A stretch of 49,760 nucleotides of DNA from Gemmatimonadota bacterium. Its GTDB lineage: Bacteria > Gemmatimonadota > Gemmatimonadetes > Longimicrobiales > Gaopeijiaceae. The notes under the pieces were generated by a model. The model searched no databases, was not told the DNA's origin, and saw only the letters and a list, made by a program, of their open reading frames with translations. The DNA lies in the NCBI GenBank assembly GCA_022822325.1, contig JAJEBW010000022.1, positions 1 through 49,760 of the forward strand. The letters run 5' to 3'. The position numbers and the translations under genes were made by a program. Position 1 is the first letter of the stretch; each line of letters starts with the position of its first letter. Below, piece after piece: positions 8,693 to 17,364 of this stretch.

Positions 8693-10029
8693 GAGCCCCC
8701 CCGCGAGAAGTTGAGGATCAGGCGCAGCTCCGGTTCCCCCGCCACCGCCCCCGTCTCGCCCAGCCCCACAAAGGAGGCGTACTCGAGCGAGAGCGGCTCG
8801 AAGCTGGACAGGAGCGCCACCGTGCTGCTCACCGGATCCGCCCCTTCCCCCGGATCGCCCAGCAGGTCGCGCACCAGCCCGGTCACCGGAACCTCGACGA
8901 TGTGGCCCCCCGGCGGCGCGAACCACTCCGGCGCGAGAACCACCCCCGCGACGCCGGTAAGCGATTCGCCCAGCGGCGATTTGGGAAGGATGGCGGGAAC
9001 CATGACGGAGCGCACGTCGATGCTGATCGTGTCCGAGGGAGCGAAGGCGGGGTGCGGCACGCGGGTGGTGAGACGCAACCCCGCGTAGGAGAGGTGGTCC
9101 GGGGTGATCTCCACCGGACAGGCCAGCTCGGCGCAGAGCGAGGGCGGCCCGGTCAGGGTGGCGGGAATGTCCAGATCGAGGACGCTGCGCCAGGCGGGCA
9201 CGCCCCCGACGCGCATGCCCGCGGCGGGTGGGGGGGGAAGGGGATCGAAGATGAAGGTGGTGTTCTCGGTGGTGGCCAGCACCTGAATGATCGTGTCGGG
9301 GTTGAGGCTGGGAAGGGTGCGGAGCCGCAGCAGCGAGGTGACGACCTGAAGGCGCACGCCCGGGGTGCCGGCGGCCAGGCGAACGCCCCGCGCCAGATCG
9401 GTGGTGTCGGACCAGGCGGCGATCTGCGCCGAATCGACCGGAATGGAGACCGAATCGCCGGCGGCCGGATCCCAGACGACCTCGCCGAGCTCGCGCAGCT
9501 CGCCGCCCCCCGGCGCCGACCAGGCCACCTGGTGCTGCACCGTGTCGATCGCGTGACGCCAGCTCGCGCTGAGGCCGTCCCAGGGCTCGGCGAGGGCGTG
9601 CGCGCGGATGGTGACCGGGCCCTCGTGGACGCTCCCCAGGGTGTCGAAGCGCGCCACGATCCGTCCCGAGAGGAAGGTCAGGGAGGAATCCGGCCGCGCC
9701 GTGCCCGCGGTGTCGGTGACGGTGGCGAAGAGGGGGTAGCGCCCGAAGCGCAGCAGGGTGGCCGCCTCCAGCCCGGCCTCCTCTCCGGCCGCGCCGCCGC
9801 CATAGCGGTGCGCGATGAACCCGCCGCCCAGCTCGGCCGGGCGGCCGTACCCGCCGTAGACGCGCACCCGGTCCAGGAAGTCGCGCGCGGGCATGGTGAC
9901 CTCGATGGCGACGCCGGACCGGACCAGATCGTCGCTCTCGGCGGTGGGAAGCGCCTCCTGGCAGGCCGCGAGGAGCAGGGCGCAGAGGAGGACCGCCCGA
10001 CCTCGGTTGGAAGGTGGCCCGGGGGTCAT
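8689..10029 (-). CDS. Large uncharacterised lipoprotein
   Basis: Predicted 446-residue lipoprotein: basic start, hydrophobic core, and lipobox LLAAC at about residue 23. The body is beta-rich with no catalytic motif. The segment TLLRFGRYPLF, followed by PVTIRAHALAEPWD and GELGEVVWDP-like stretches, recalls the DNRLRE/DUF4270 style of secreted beta proteins, but this is a resemblance only. ATG at 10029 overlaps the cdd stop (ATGA), and its own stop overlaps the barrel gene. Co-transcription with the barrel suggests a paired surface complex. Confidence 0.65.
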   Translation of the reverse strand: MTPGPPSNRGRAVLLCALLLAACQEALPTAESDDLVRSGVAIEVTMPARDFLDRVRVYGGYGRPAELGGGFIAHRYGGGAAGEEAGLEAATLLRFGRYPLFATVTDTAGTARPDSSLTFLSGRIVARFDTLGSVHEGPVTIRAHALAEPWDGLSASWRHAIDTVQHQVAWSAPGGGELRELGEVVWDPAAGDSVSIPVDSAQIAAWSDTTDLARGVRLAAGTPGVRLQVVTSLLRLRTLPSLNPDTIIQVLATTENTTFIFDPLPPPPAAGMRVGGVPAWRSVLDLDIPATLTGPPSLCAELACPVEITPDHLSYAGLRLTTRVPHPAFAPSDTISIDVRSVMVPAILPKSPLGESLTGVAGVVLAPEWFAPPGGHIVEVPVTGLVRDLLGDPGEGADPVSSTVALLSSFEPLSLEYASFVGLGETGAVAGEPELRLILNFSRGGS

Positions 10030-10508
10030 TTCTTCGCCTCCAGGGGTGTTTCCTCCGGCCCGGCGCATGCGGGGACGAGCGACCCGGAGGACGCATCCGG
10101 CGGGGTGGACCCTTCGCGCGGGGCCAGATCGAAGGTGTGCGGGATCAGTTCGCGAAGCAGCCAGCGACGGCTCTCGCTCCGTCCGAAGCTGTGGATTTCG
10201 GTGTCGGTCCCGAACTCGGCGACCACCTGGCGGCAGGCCCCGCAGGGCGCGACCGCGGTCTCGGTCTCGGTCGCGATCACCAGACGGCGGAAGTGCCTGT
10301 GACCCTCGGCCACCGCCCGCGCCACCGCGGCCCTCTCGGCGCAGATCGTGAGCCCGTAGGAGGAATTCTCGACATTGCACCCGGTGAAGACGGCGCCCGA
10401 CCGCGACTCCAGCGCGGCCCCCACCCGAAATCCGGAGTAGGGCGCGTAGGCGCGGGGAAGCATGGCGCGCGCAAGGTCGGCCAGGCGGTCGAGGGGAAGC
10501 GGATCCAT
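10026..10508 (-). CDS. cdd: Cytidine deaminase
   Basis: Deaminates cytidine and deoxycytidine to uridine in pyrimidine salvage. The zinc site is complete: C56-A-E58 (catalytic Glu58) and P88-C89-x2-C92 in PCGACRQ; the substrate loop YAPYSGFRVGAA and FTGCNVENSSYG are textbook. At 160 residues it is about 25-30 longer than the usual homotetrameric enzyme, owing to a low-complexity Pro/Glu-rich tail after PHTFDL. It lies 3 bp from alr and overlaps the lipoprotein gene. Confidence 0.94.
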   Translation of the reverse strand: MDPLPLDRLADLARAMLPRAYAPYSGFRVGAALESRSGAVFTGCNVENSSYGLTICAERAAVARAVAEGHRHFRRLVIATETETAVAPCGACRQVVAEFGTDTEIHSFGRSESRRWLLRELIPHTFDLAPREGSTPPDASSGSLVPACAGPEETPLEAKK

Positions 10509-10511
10509 CTC

Positions 10512-11684
10512 TCATTTTGCCGGAACCCGGGGCAGCCGCGGCGAGAGCCCGGTAAGGATCTCGTACGGAATCGCGCCCACCAGCCCGGCGACCTCCTCCA
10601 GGGGCAGTTCGGTGTCTCCATCGCGGCCGAAAAAGGTAACCACATCGCCGGGGCGGAGATCGCAGTCGCCCAGTCGCACGACGGTGGTGTCCATCGAGAT
10701 GCGTCCGATGATCGGCAGGCGGCGGCCGCGGGCCAGGACGAATCCGCGGTTGCCGAGCGCGCGCGGGAGGCCGTCGCCATAGCCGATTCCCACCGCGGCC
10801 CAGCGTTCGCTGCCATTGGCCTGGTAGGTGGCGCCGTAGCCGAGCGTCGTTCCCGGGGCGGCGCTGCGAAGGAAGAGAACGCGTGCGCGCAGGGCGGCAA
10901 CCGGTTCGGGGGAAGGGATTTCCGCGCCGGCGGCGGCTCCGTAGAGGTGGATCCCTGGACGCACGGCGTTGGCGGTGCGGGAACGGAGCCGGGAGCGCAT
11001 CGCGGCGGCGCTGTTGGCGCAGTGAATCGCGGTGCCGGGGCCGACGAGGCCGTCGTGGCGCAGGACGTCGATGAAGGTGTCGAAGCGGTAGATCTGGGCG
11101 CGGGCGGCGGAGGGGCGGGGGGCTTCGGCGGAGTGCAGGTGGGTGAAGACGCCGAAGAGGCGGAGTCCGGAGCCGCGGGTCTGGCGGAGGGCGGCGCGCC
11201 AGGCCGATGCGGAGGAGGGGTCGAGATCGAATCCGGCGCGGCCCATTCCGGTGTCGAGTTCGATCTGGAAGTCGATGGGACCCGGGGCGGAGTCGGCGAG
11301 GTCGCGGAGGAGAGCAAGGCTCTCCAGATCGGAGATGGCGGGGATCAGGCCGGTCGCAACCGCGCGGGGAAGGGACGCGGGGGGAAGGGGGGTGAAGGTC
11401 ATGACCGGTTCGGGGACGCCGCGGCGCTTGAGCTCCTCGCCCTCGGCCAGGGTGGCCACGCCCCATCCGAGGGGACTGGCCAGGTGCATGACGGCGGTGC
11501 AGCGGAGGGCACCGAGTCCGTAGCCGTCGGCTTTGACCATGGGGATGAGGCGGATGCCGGGCCCGGCGGCCGAGCGGACGCGCTCGAGATTGCGCAGCAT
11601 GGCGCCGAAGCGCACCTCAATCCAGGCGCGGTCGCGGTCGCCGTTGCCGGACTCGGGGGGAGCGGGTTGGGGTTGGGTGGCCAT
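10512..11684 (-). CDS. alr: Alanine racemase
   Basis: PLP enzyme that makes D-alanine for peptidoglycan. The PLP lysine is K51 in VKADGYGLG, and the second catalytic base is the Tyr of LGYGATY (about residue 283). The N-terminal barrel contains ELDTGMGRAGF, and the C-terminal beta domain has VGIGYGDG and GRISMDTTVV. The 390-residue length is normal, with a short variable N-terminus. The ATG at 11684 has an AT-rich -10-like TATTAT (11691-11696) just upstream. It is the only D-alanine pathway gene in the window; ddl is absent from the dcw cluster. Confidence 0.95.
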   Translation of the reverse strand: MATQPQPAPPESGNGDRDRAWIEVRFGAMLRNLERVRSAAGPGIRLIPMVKADGYGLGALRCTAVMHLASPLGWGVATLAEGEELKRRGVPEPVMTFTPLPPASLPRAVATGLIPAISDLESLALLRDLADSAPGPIDFQIELDTGMGRAGFDLDPSSASAWRAALRQTRGSGLRLFGVFTHLHSAEAPRPSAARAQIYRFDTFIDVLRHDGLVGPGTAIHCANSAAAMRSRLRSRTANAVRPGIHLYGAAAGAEIPSPEPVAALRARVLFLRSAAPGTTLGYGATYQANGSERWAAVGIGYGDGLPRALGNRGFVLARGRRLPIIGRISMDTTVVRLGDCDLRPGDVVTFFGRDGDTELPLEEVAGLVGAIPYEILTGLSPRLPRVPAK

Positions 11685-11717
11685 GAGCCATAATATTCCC
11701 GCGTGATCATTATTCTG

Positions 11718-11784
11718 TCATTGGAAGCGACGGAAAGCGTCATTGGCAAGGGACGGAAAGCGTCATTGGAAGGGACGGAAAGGG
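11718..11784. repeat. Three 22-23 bp direct repeats between alr and mazG
   Basis: Three head-to-tail copies of TCATTGGAAGGGACGGAAAG plus two bases occupy 11718-11739, 11740-11762 and 11763-11784. They differ at a few positions and one copy has a 1-bp insertion. The last copy provides the AAGGG ribosome-binding sequence of mazG. They lie in the divergent promoter region of alr and mazG, so they could be operators. Confidence 0.75.
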
Positions 11785-11786
11785 CG

Positions 11787-12305
11787 ATGCCGGCGAGAGG
11801 GAATCACGGTTGCGACTCCGGATGCGGCGATCCCGGACCGGCGAAAAGGGATGCCGGTTGTGCGCTGGGACGCGCGGTGGCCGTTCAGGGGCGGGCGCGC
11901 CGCAGGGGCTTCGATTGGGACGAGGCGGCGGAGGCGCTGGAGAAGGTGCGCGAAGAGACGGAGGAGGTGGCGGCGGCGCTGGCGGGGGGTGGGGGGGAAG
12001 GGCGGCGGGCGGCGGGCGCGACCGTGGAAGCGGCGGTTGCGCAATCCCTGGCGGCGGGGGGTCGGGAAGAGCGCGCGAACTCGCCCCTGGCCGACGAACT
12101 GGGCGACCTCCTCTTCGCGGTGGCGAATGTGGCGCGCATGACCGGGATCGATCCGGCGGCCGCCCTTGCCGGAGCCACGGCACGTTTCGAGGCGCGCTTC
12201 GCCGAGGTGGAGCGGATCGCCCGGAAGCGCCGCCTGCCCATGCCGGGCACCCCGCTCGGCGAGCTCGACCGCATCTGGGAGGAGGTGAAGGCCGGGATCG
12301 GGTGA
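11787..12305 (+). CDS. mazG: MazG-family nucleotide pyrophosphohydrolase, C-terminal half only
   Basis: Predicted 172-residue protein. From residue 38 on it matches the second (catalytic) domain of MazG, a nucleoside triphosphate pyrophosphohydrolase: GRARRRGFDW, the metal-binding Glu motif EKVREETEEV, the DELGDLLFAVANVAR motif and the terminal LDRIWEEVKA. The first MazG domain, normally about 120 residues before this point, is missing; the N-terminal 35 residues look like non-family sequence. An Ala/Gly-rich insert separates the two metal motifs. ATG at 11787 is chosen for its AAAGGG; a GTG at 11703 in the same frame would translate the repeats and seems unlikely. Confidence 0.75.
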   Translation: MPARGNHGCDSGCGDPGPAKRDAGCALGRAVAVQGRARRRGFDWDEAAEALEKVREETEEVAAALAGGGGEGRRAAGATVEAAVAQSLAAGGREERANSPLADELGDLLFAVANVARMTGIDPAAALAGATARFEARFAEVERIARKRRLPMPGTPLGELDRIWEEVKAGIG

Positions 12306-12408
12306 CGCCCGATTCTTCGCGGACGGTTTCGGTCGGAGTTGCGGCCGGGCTTCGCGCAGCTTCATCTTCCACGCAAGATCCGTCCGGTCCCCCGCGGGGC
12401 AGGCGAAT

Positions 12409-12442
12409 TCCATGGGCGCTCGATTTCCATGGGCGTTCGATT
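12409..12442. repeat. 17-bp tandem duplication
   Basis: Two copies of TCCATGGGCGYTCGATT lie directly end to end (12409-12425 and 12426-12442) with one mismatch. Confidence 0.8.
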
Positions 12443-12446
12443 CACG

Positions 12447-12480
12447 CCACCCCCTCCCGGCAGCCACCCCCTCCCGGCAA
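12447..12480. repeat. Second 17-bp tandem duplication
   Basis: Two copies of CCACCCCCTCCCGGCAR (12447-12463 and 12464-12480) differ only at the last base. The sequence differs from the duplication 5 bp upstream, yet the period is the same. Confidence 0.8.
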
Positions 12481-12662
12481 TCGCGCTCGTCCCCTTCCCC
12501 CTCCCCGCCCGCACCCCGGCAACGCACCCATGCGCCCGCGCCCTGACCGATGCGGACGAGCCGACCATCGGCGCGGCAAGGTAATCCGAACGGGATGGCG
12601 CATCGACGAATTCCGCCAGCGGCGCTTCAACGGGGAGGGCTGACCGCCTCGAAAGGAACCCC

Positions 12663-14426
<1,764 letters not shown>

Positions 14427-14503
14427 TGGGGGCGGCGACGCGCCTGCGAGTTCGGGGCCAGGGGCGGCGGGGAGTCGGCGACGGCGATCGGCGCATTGCC
14501 GGC

Positions 14504-14548
14504 CTTGGAATGGCCGGACTCGGAATTACCGAACTTGGAATGGCCGAC
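14504..14548. repeat. Three 15-bp tandem repeats
   Basis: Three units CTTGGAATGGCCGGA, CTCGGAATTACCGAA and CTTGGAATGGCCGAC occupy 14504-14548 in the gap between the two convergent genes. Because the unit is 15 bp it would encode a five-residue repeat in any frame, but no gene extends through it with support. Confidence 0.75.
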
Positions 14549-14564
14549 CTGTGCGCGATCCCGG

Positions 14565-15655
14565 TCAATATCCCGCGCGCTTGTCCACCAGATTGCGGAG
14601 CGACTCGCCCCGCGCGAAGCGACCGATGTTGTCGGCGATGAGTTCGGTCTGGCGCTCCCAGAAGCGGCGCGTGGTGGCGGAGACGTGCGGCGTGACGAGA
14701 ACGCGGGGTGCGCATAGAAGGGATGGCCGGCGGGCAGCGGCTCGCGGTGGAAGACGTCCAGTCCGGCCCCGCGCAGCGGTCCGGCGGGTCCGAGCGCGTC
14801 GAGGAGCGCCTCCTCGTCGACCAGGCGGCCGCGCGCCACATTGATCAGCACCGATCCCCTCTTCATGCGGAAGAGCCGCTCCCGGGTCAGGATTCCGCGC
14901 GTCTCGGGGGTCTCGGGCAGGCAGAGCACCAGATAGTCGGACCCCGCCACCACCCCGCCCAACCCCCCCTTCCCCACCACCACCTCCGTCGCGGCCACCA
15001 CCTCGCCCGCAGCTCCGCCCCCCGCCAGGGCCACCGCCTCGGGTCCCGCGGCTTCCGCCTCCACGCCCGGCCGCCGCCTCACCGCGGTCACCTTCGCCCC
15101 CAGCGCCCGGGCCCGCTTCGCCACCTCGCGCCCGATTCCGCCGTAGCCCAGAACTCCGACCTTCGCCCCGCCCACCTCCCGCACCGGCGCATCGGCCCGC
15201 CACCAGGCCCGCGCCGCCCACCGCCCCTCGCGCTGTGCCGCCACCGCCATGTCGAAGCCGCGCGCGAAGTAGAGGATCATCGCCATCGCCGTCTCTGCCA
15301 TCGGCACGGCGTGGATCCCCGCCGAGTTCGTGAAGAGGACGCGGCTGGCCAGCATGGCGGGGTGCAGCGACGAAGCCACCCCGGCCGCCCCCGAGTGCAC
15401 CCACTCCAGCCGCGGCGCGTTTTCCAACACCTCCGCCGGGATCCCGTAGCCCATGTAGACGCGCGCATCGGCCACCGCGGCCAGCAGCTCCTCGCCCGCT
15501 TGCCCCGCGCCGTCGCCGGAGCCATCGGACGCCGTCTCCATGAAGTGAACCCGCCAGCCCGCCGGCAGCGCCGCCCTGATCTCGCGCCGCGCCCATTCGG
15601 GCAGCTCCCAGATGGGGCGGCGATCGCGCAGGTCAATGACGATGCGGGTCTTCAT
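14565..15655 (-). pseudogene. D-2-hydroxyacid dehydrogenase, interrupted by a 1-nt frameshift
   Basis: NAD(P)-dependent D-2-hydroxyacid dehydrogenase family, with the dinucleotide motif GVLGYGGIGREVAKRA, catalytic Arg in VLINVARGRLVDE and Glu in LDVFHREPLP. The frame starting at ATG 15655 runs to YAHP and then loses homology. The family sequence continues in the next frame with VLVTPHVSATTRRFWERQ (catalytic His) and ends LRNLVDKRAGY at 14565. Adding one C to the CCCC run (+ strand GGGG at 14705-14708) restores a continuous protein. This is either a real inactivating deletion or a homopolymer sequencing error. An extra Ala/Gly/Val-rich insert lies after the nucleotide-binding motif. Substrate unknown. 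Confidence 0.85.
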
Positions 15656-15778
15656 CGGTTGGATGAGGCGGTCGGGGCTGTTGCGATCGCGTGACCGCCG
15701 CGGCCCACGCGGTTGGGGAGTCGGGCCCCCGGCCCCCTCCCCGCAGGCTCGACGGTCGCCGGGGCGGCAACCGGTTCG

Positions 15779-15842
15779 GCCGGAAAAGGCGCCGCGCGCA
15801 TTGGGCAGAAGCTCCTTCCCCCGGAAGATCCTTTTTTCCGGC
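15779..15842. repeat. Imperfect inverted repeat downstream of asnS
   Basis: GCCGGAAAAGG (15779-15789) pairs with CCTTTTTTCCGGC (15830-15842) with a 2-nt bulge and a 40-nt loop. It starts 28 bp beyond the asnS stop on the minus strand. The base of the stem is not followed by a T-run, so it is not a standard terminator. The rest of 15656-15869 shows nothing else. Confidence 0.45.
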
Positions 15843-15869
15843 GCCTTCGCGCTTCCCGGCCCACCGGGG

Positions 15870-17234
15870 CTACGGCGTCAGCCGGTTGATCAGCCGCGGA
15901 TAGGGAATCAGCTCGCGAATGTGCGGCCGCCCGGCAATCCACCCCACGGTGCGCTCCAGCCCGAGACCGAAACCGGAGTGGGGGAAGGTTCCGTAGCGGC
16001 GCAGGTCGAGGTACCAGCCATAGGCCTCCTCTGGCAGCTTCTCCTCGCGGATGCGCGCCTGCAAACGGTCCAGGTCGTCTTCGCGCTGGCTTCCGCCGAC
16101 AATCTCGCCGTAGCCCTCCGGCGCCAGCAGATCGTTGCAGAGCACCGTGCGCGGATCGTCCGGATTCTCCTTCATGTAGAAGGCCTTGGCTTCCTTCGGA
16201 TAGTTGTAGACGAAGACGGGCCGGTCGTACCAGCTCGAGATCGTCGTCTCCTCCACGGCGCCCAGGTCGCGTCCCCACTCGAAGTCGCGCCCCCCGGCAT
16301 TCAGCCGTTCCACCGCCTCGCCGTAGCTGATTCGGGGGAAGGGCGGGCGGACTTTTTCCAGGACGGCGCGGTCGCGCTTCAGCAAATCCAGCTCGGTCGG
16401 GCATCGCTCCAGAACGCGGGCGACGAGGTGGCAGATGAGTGCTTCCTGCAGATCCATGTTGTCGTCGGAGTCGGCGAAGGCCACCTCGGGTTCGATCATC
16501 CAGAACTCGGTGAGGTGGCGGCGCGTCTTCGACTTTTCGGCGCGGAAGGTGGGCCCGAAGCAGTACACCTTGCGGAAGGCGGGACAGGCGGACTCGACAT
16601 AGAGCTGCCCCGTCTGCGCCAGGAAGGCCGGGTCGCCGAAGTAGTCGGTCTCGAAGAGGGTTCCGGCCGATTCGCCGATCGCGCCGGTGAGGATGGGGGT
16701 GTCGATGCGCACGAAATCGCGCTCGTAGAAGAAGTCGTGGATCGCCTGTTCCACCTCGGCCCGGATTCGGAGCCCCGCGCGCTGAATGCCGGAGCGCAGC
16801 CAGAGGTGACGGTGATCGAGGAGGAACTCGACGCCGTGCTCCTTGCGCTGAATCGGAAAGTCCTCGCTGGGGCCGATCAGGCGGAGACCGGAAAGGGCGA
16901 GTTCGTGGCCGCCCGGGGCGCGAGCGTCGGCGCGGACGGAGCCGGAGATCTCGACGCAGGCCTCCTGGCCGAGGGTCGTGGCCAGAGCCCAGTCCTCTTC
17001 GGAAAGTTGGGAGCGGACCGCCACGCACTGCACCGTTCCCGTGCCGTCGCGCAGCATGACGAAGGCGACGCGCGCGTGGACCCGAAGCGCCTGCACCCAG
17101 CCCGAAAGGGCGACCTCGCCGCCGACATGGCCGGGAAGCGCGCGCACGGTGGCGGGGGGTGGGGGCGGGTCGGCTTCGGGGGAGGGGGGGGTGGATGGGC
17201 CGGCGGGGCGGGTGGAATCGGAGGGGGGCGTCAT
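15870..17234 (-). CDS. asnS: Asparaginyl-tRNA synthetase
   Basis: Class IIb aminoacyl-tRNA synthetase charging tRNA-Asn. An OB-fold anticodon domain (VALSGWVQALRVHARVAFVMLRDG) precedes the catalytic core. Motif 2 reads FRAEKSKTRRHLTEFWMIEPE, typical of AsnRS rather than AspRS, and motif 3 is GFGLGLERTVGW. The 454-residue length is normal apart from about 28 extra Pro/Ser-rich residues at the N-terminus; a GTG within ATVRALPGHVG is an alternative start that would remove them. It stands apart from recG (130 bp) and the dehydrogenase gene (214 bp). Confidence 0.95.
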   Translation of the reverse strand: MTPPSDSTRPAGPSTPPSPEADPPPPPATVRALPGHVGGEVALSGWVQALRVHARVAFVMLRDGTGTVQCVAVRSQLSEEDWALATTLGQEACVEISGSVRADARAPGGHELALSGLRLIGPSEDFPIQRKEHGVEFLLDHRHLWLRSGIQRAGLRIRAEVEQAIHDFFYERDFVRIDTPILTGAIGESAGTLFETDYFGDPAFLAQTGQLYVESACPAFRKVYCFGPTFRAEKSKTRRHLTEFWMIEPEVAFADSDDNMDLQEALICHLVARVLERCPTELDLLKRDRAVLEKVRPPFPRISYGEAVERLNAGGRDFEWGRDLGAVEETTISSWYDRPVFVYNYPKEAKAFYMKENPDDPRTVLCNDLLAPEGYGEIVGGSQREDDLDRLQARIREEKLPEEAYGWYLDLRRYGTFPHSGFGLGLERTVGWIAGRPHIRELIPYPRLINRLTP

Positions 17235-17364
17235 GGCGTGGGGGCGGGGGGATGCCGTCCGGGTGCGGCGGCGTGTCTGCGAGGGAGTCCGGCCCTGTGC
17301 GGGCGGGGCCGGGGCGGGCGGGGGAAGGTCGTCCGATGAGGGGTGCGATTCAAGCCGGCCGCGG

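Larger units (their letters stand above)
12306..12662. other. Intergenic region between mazG and the symporter gene
   Basis: No gene is visible in these 357 bp on either strand. The region holds two neighbouring 17-bp tandem duplications (listed separately) and, at its end, AAAGGA 5 nt before the symporter ATG. No convincing terminator or promoter was found. Confidence 0.6.

Noticed and set aside
15779..15842. Inverted repeat after asnS as an intrinsic terminator
   Set aside because: The loop is about 40 nt and the stem is not followed by a T-tract, so it is listed only as a repeat.
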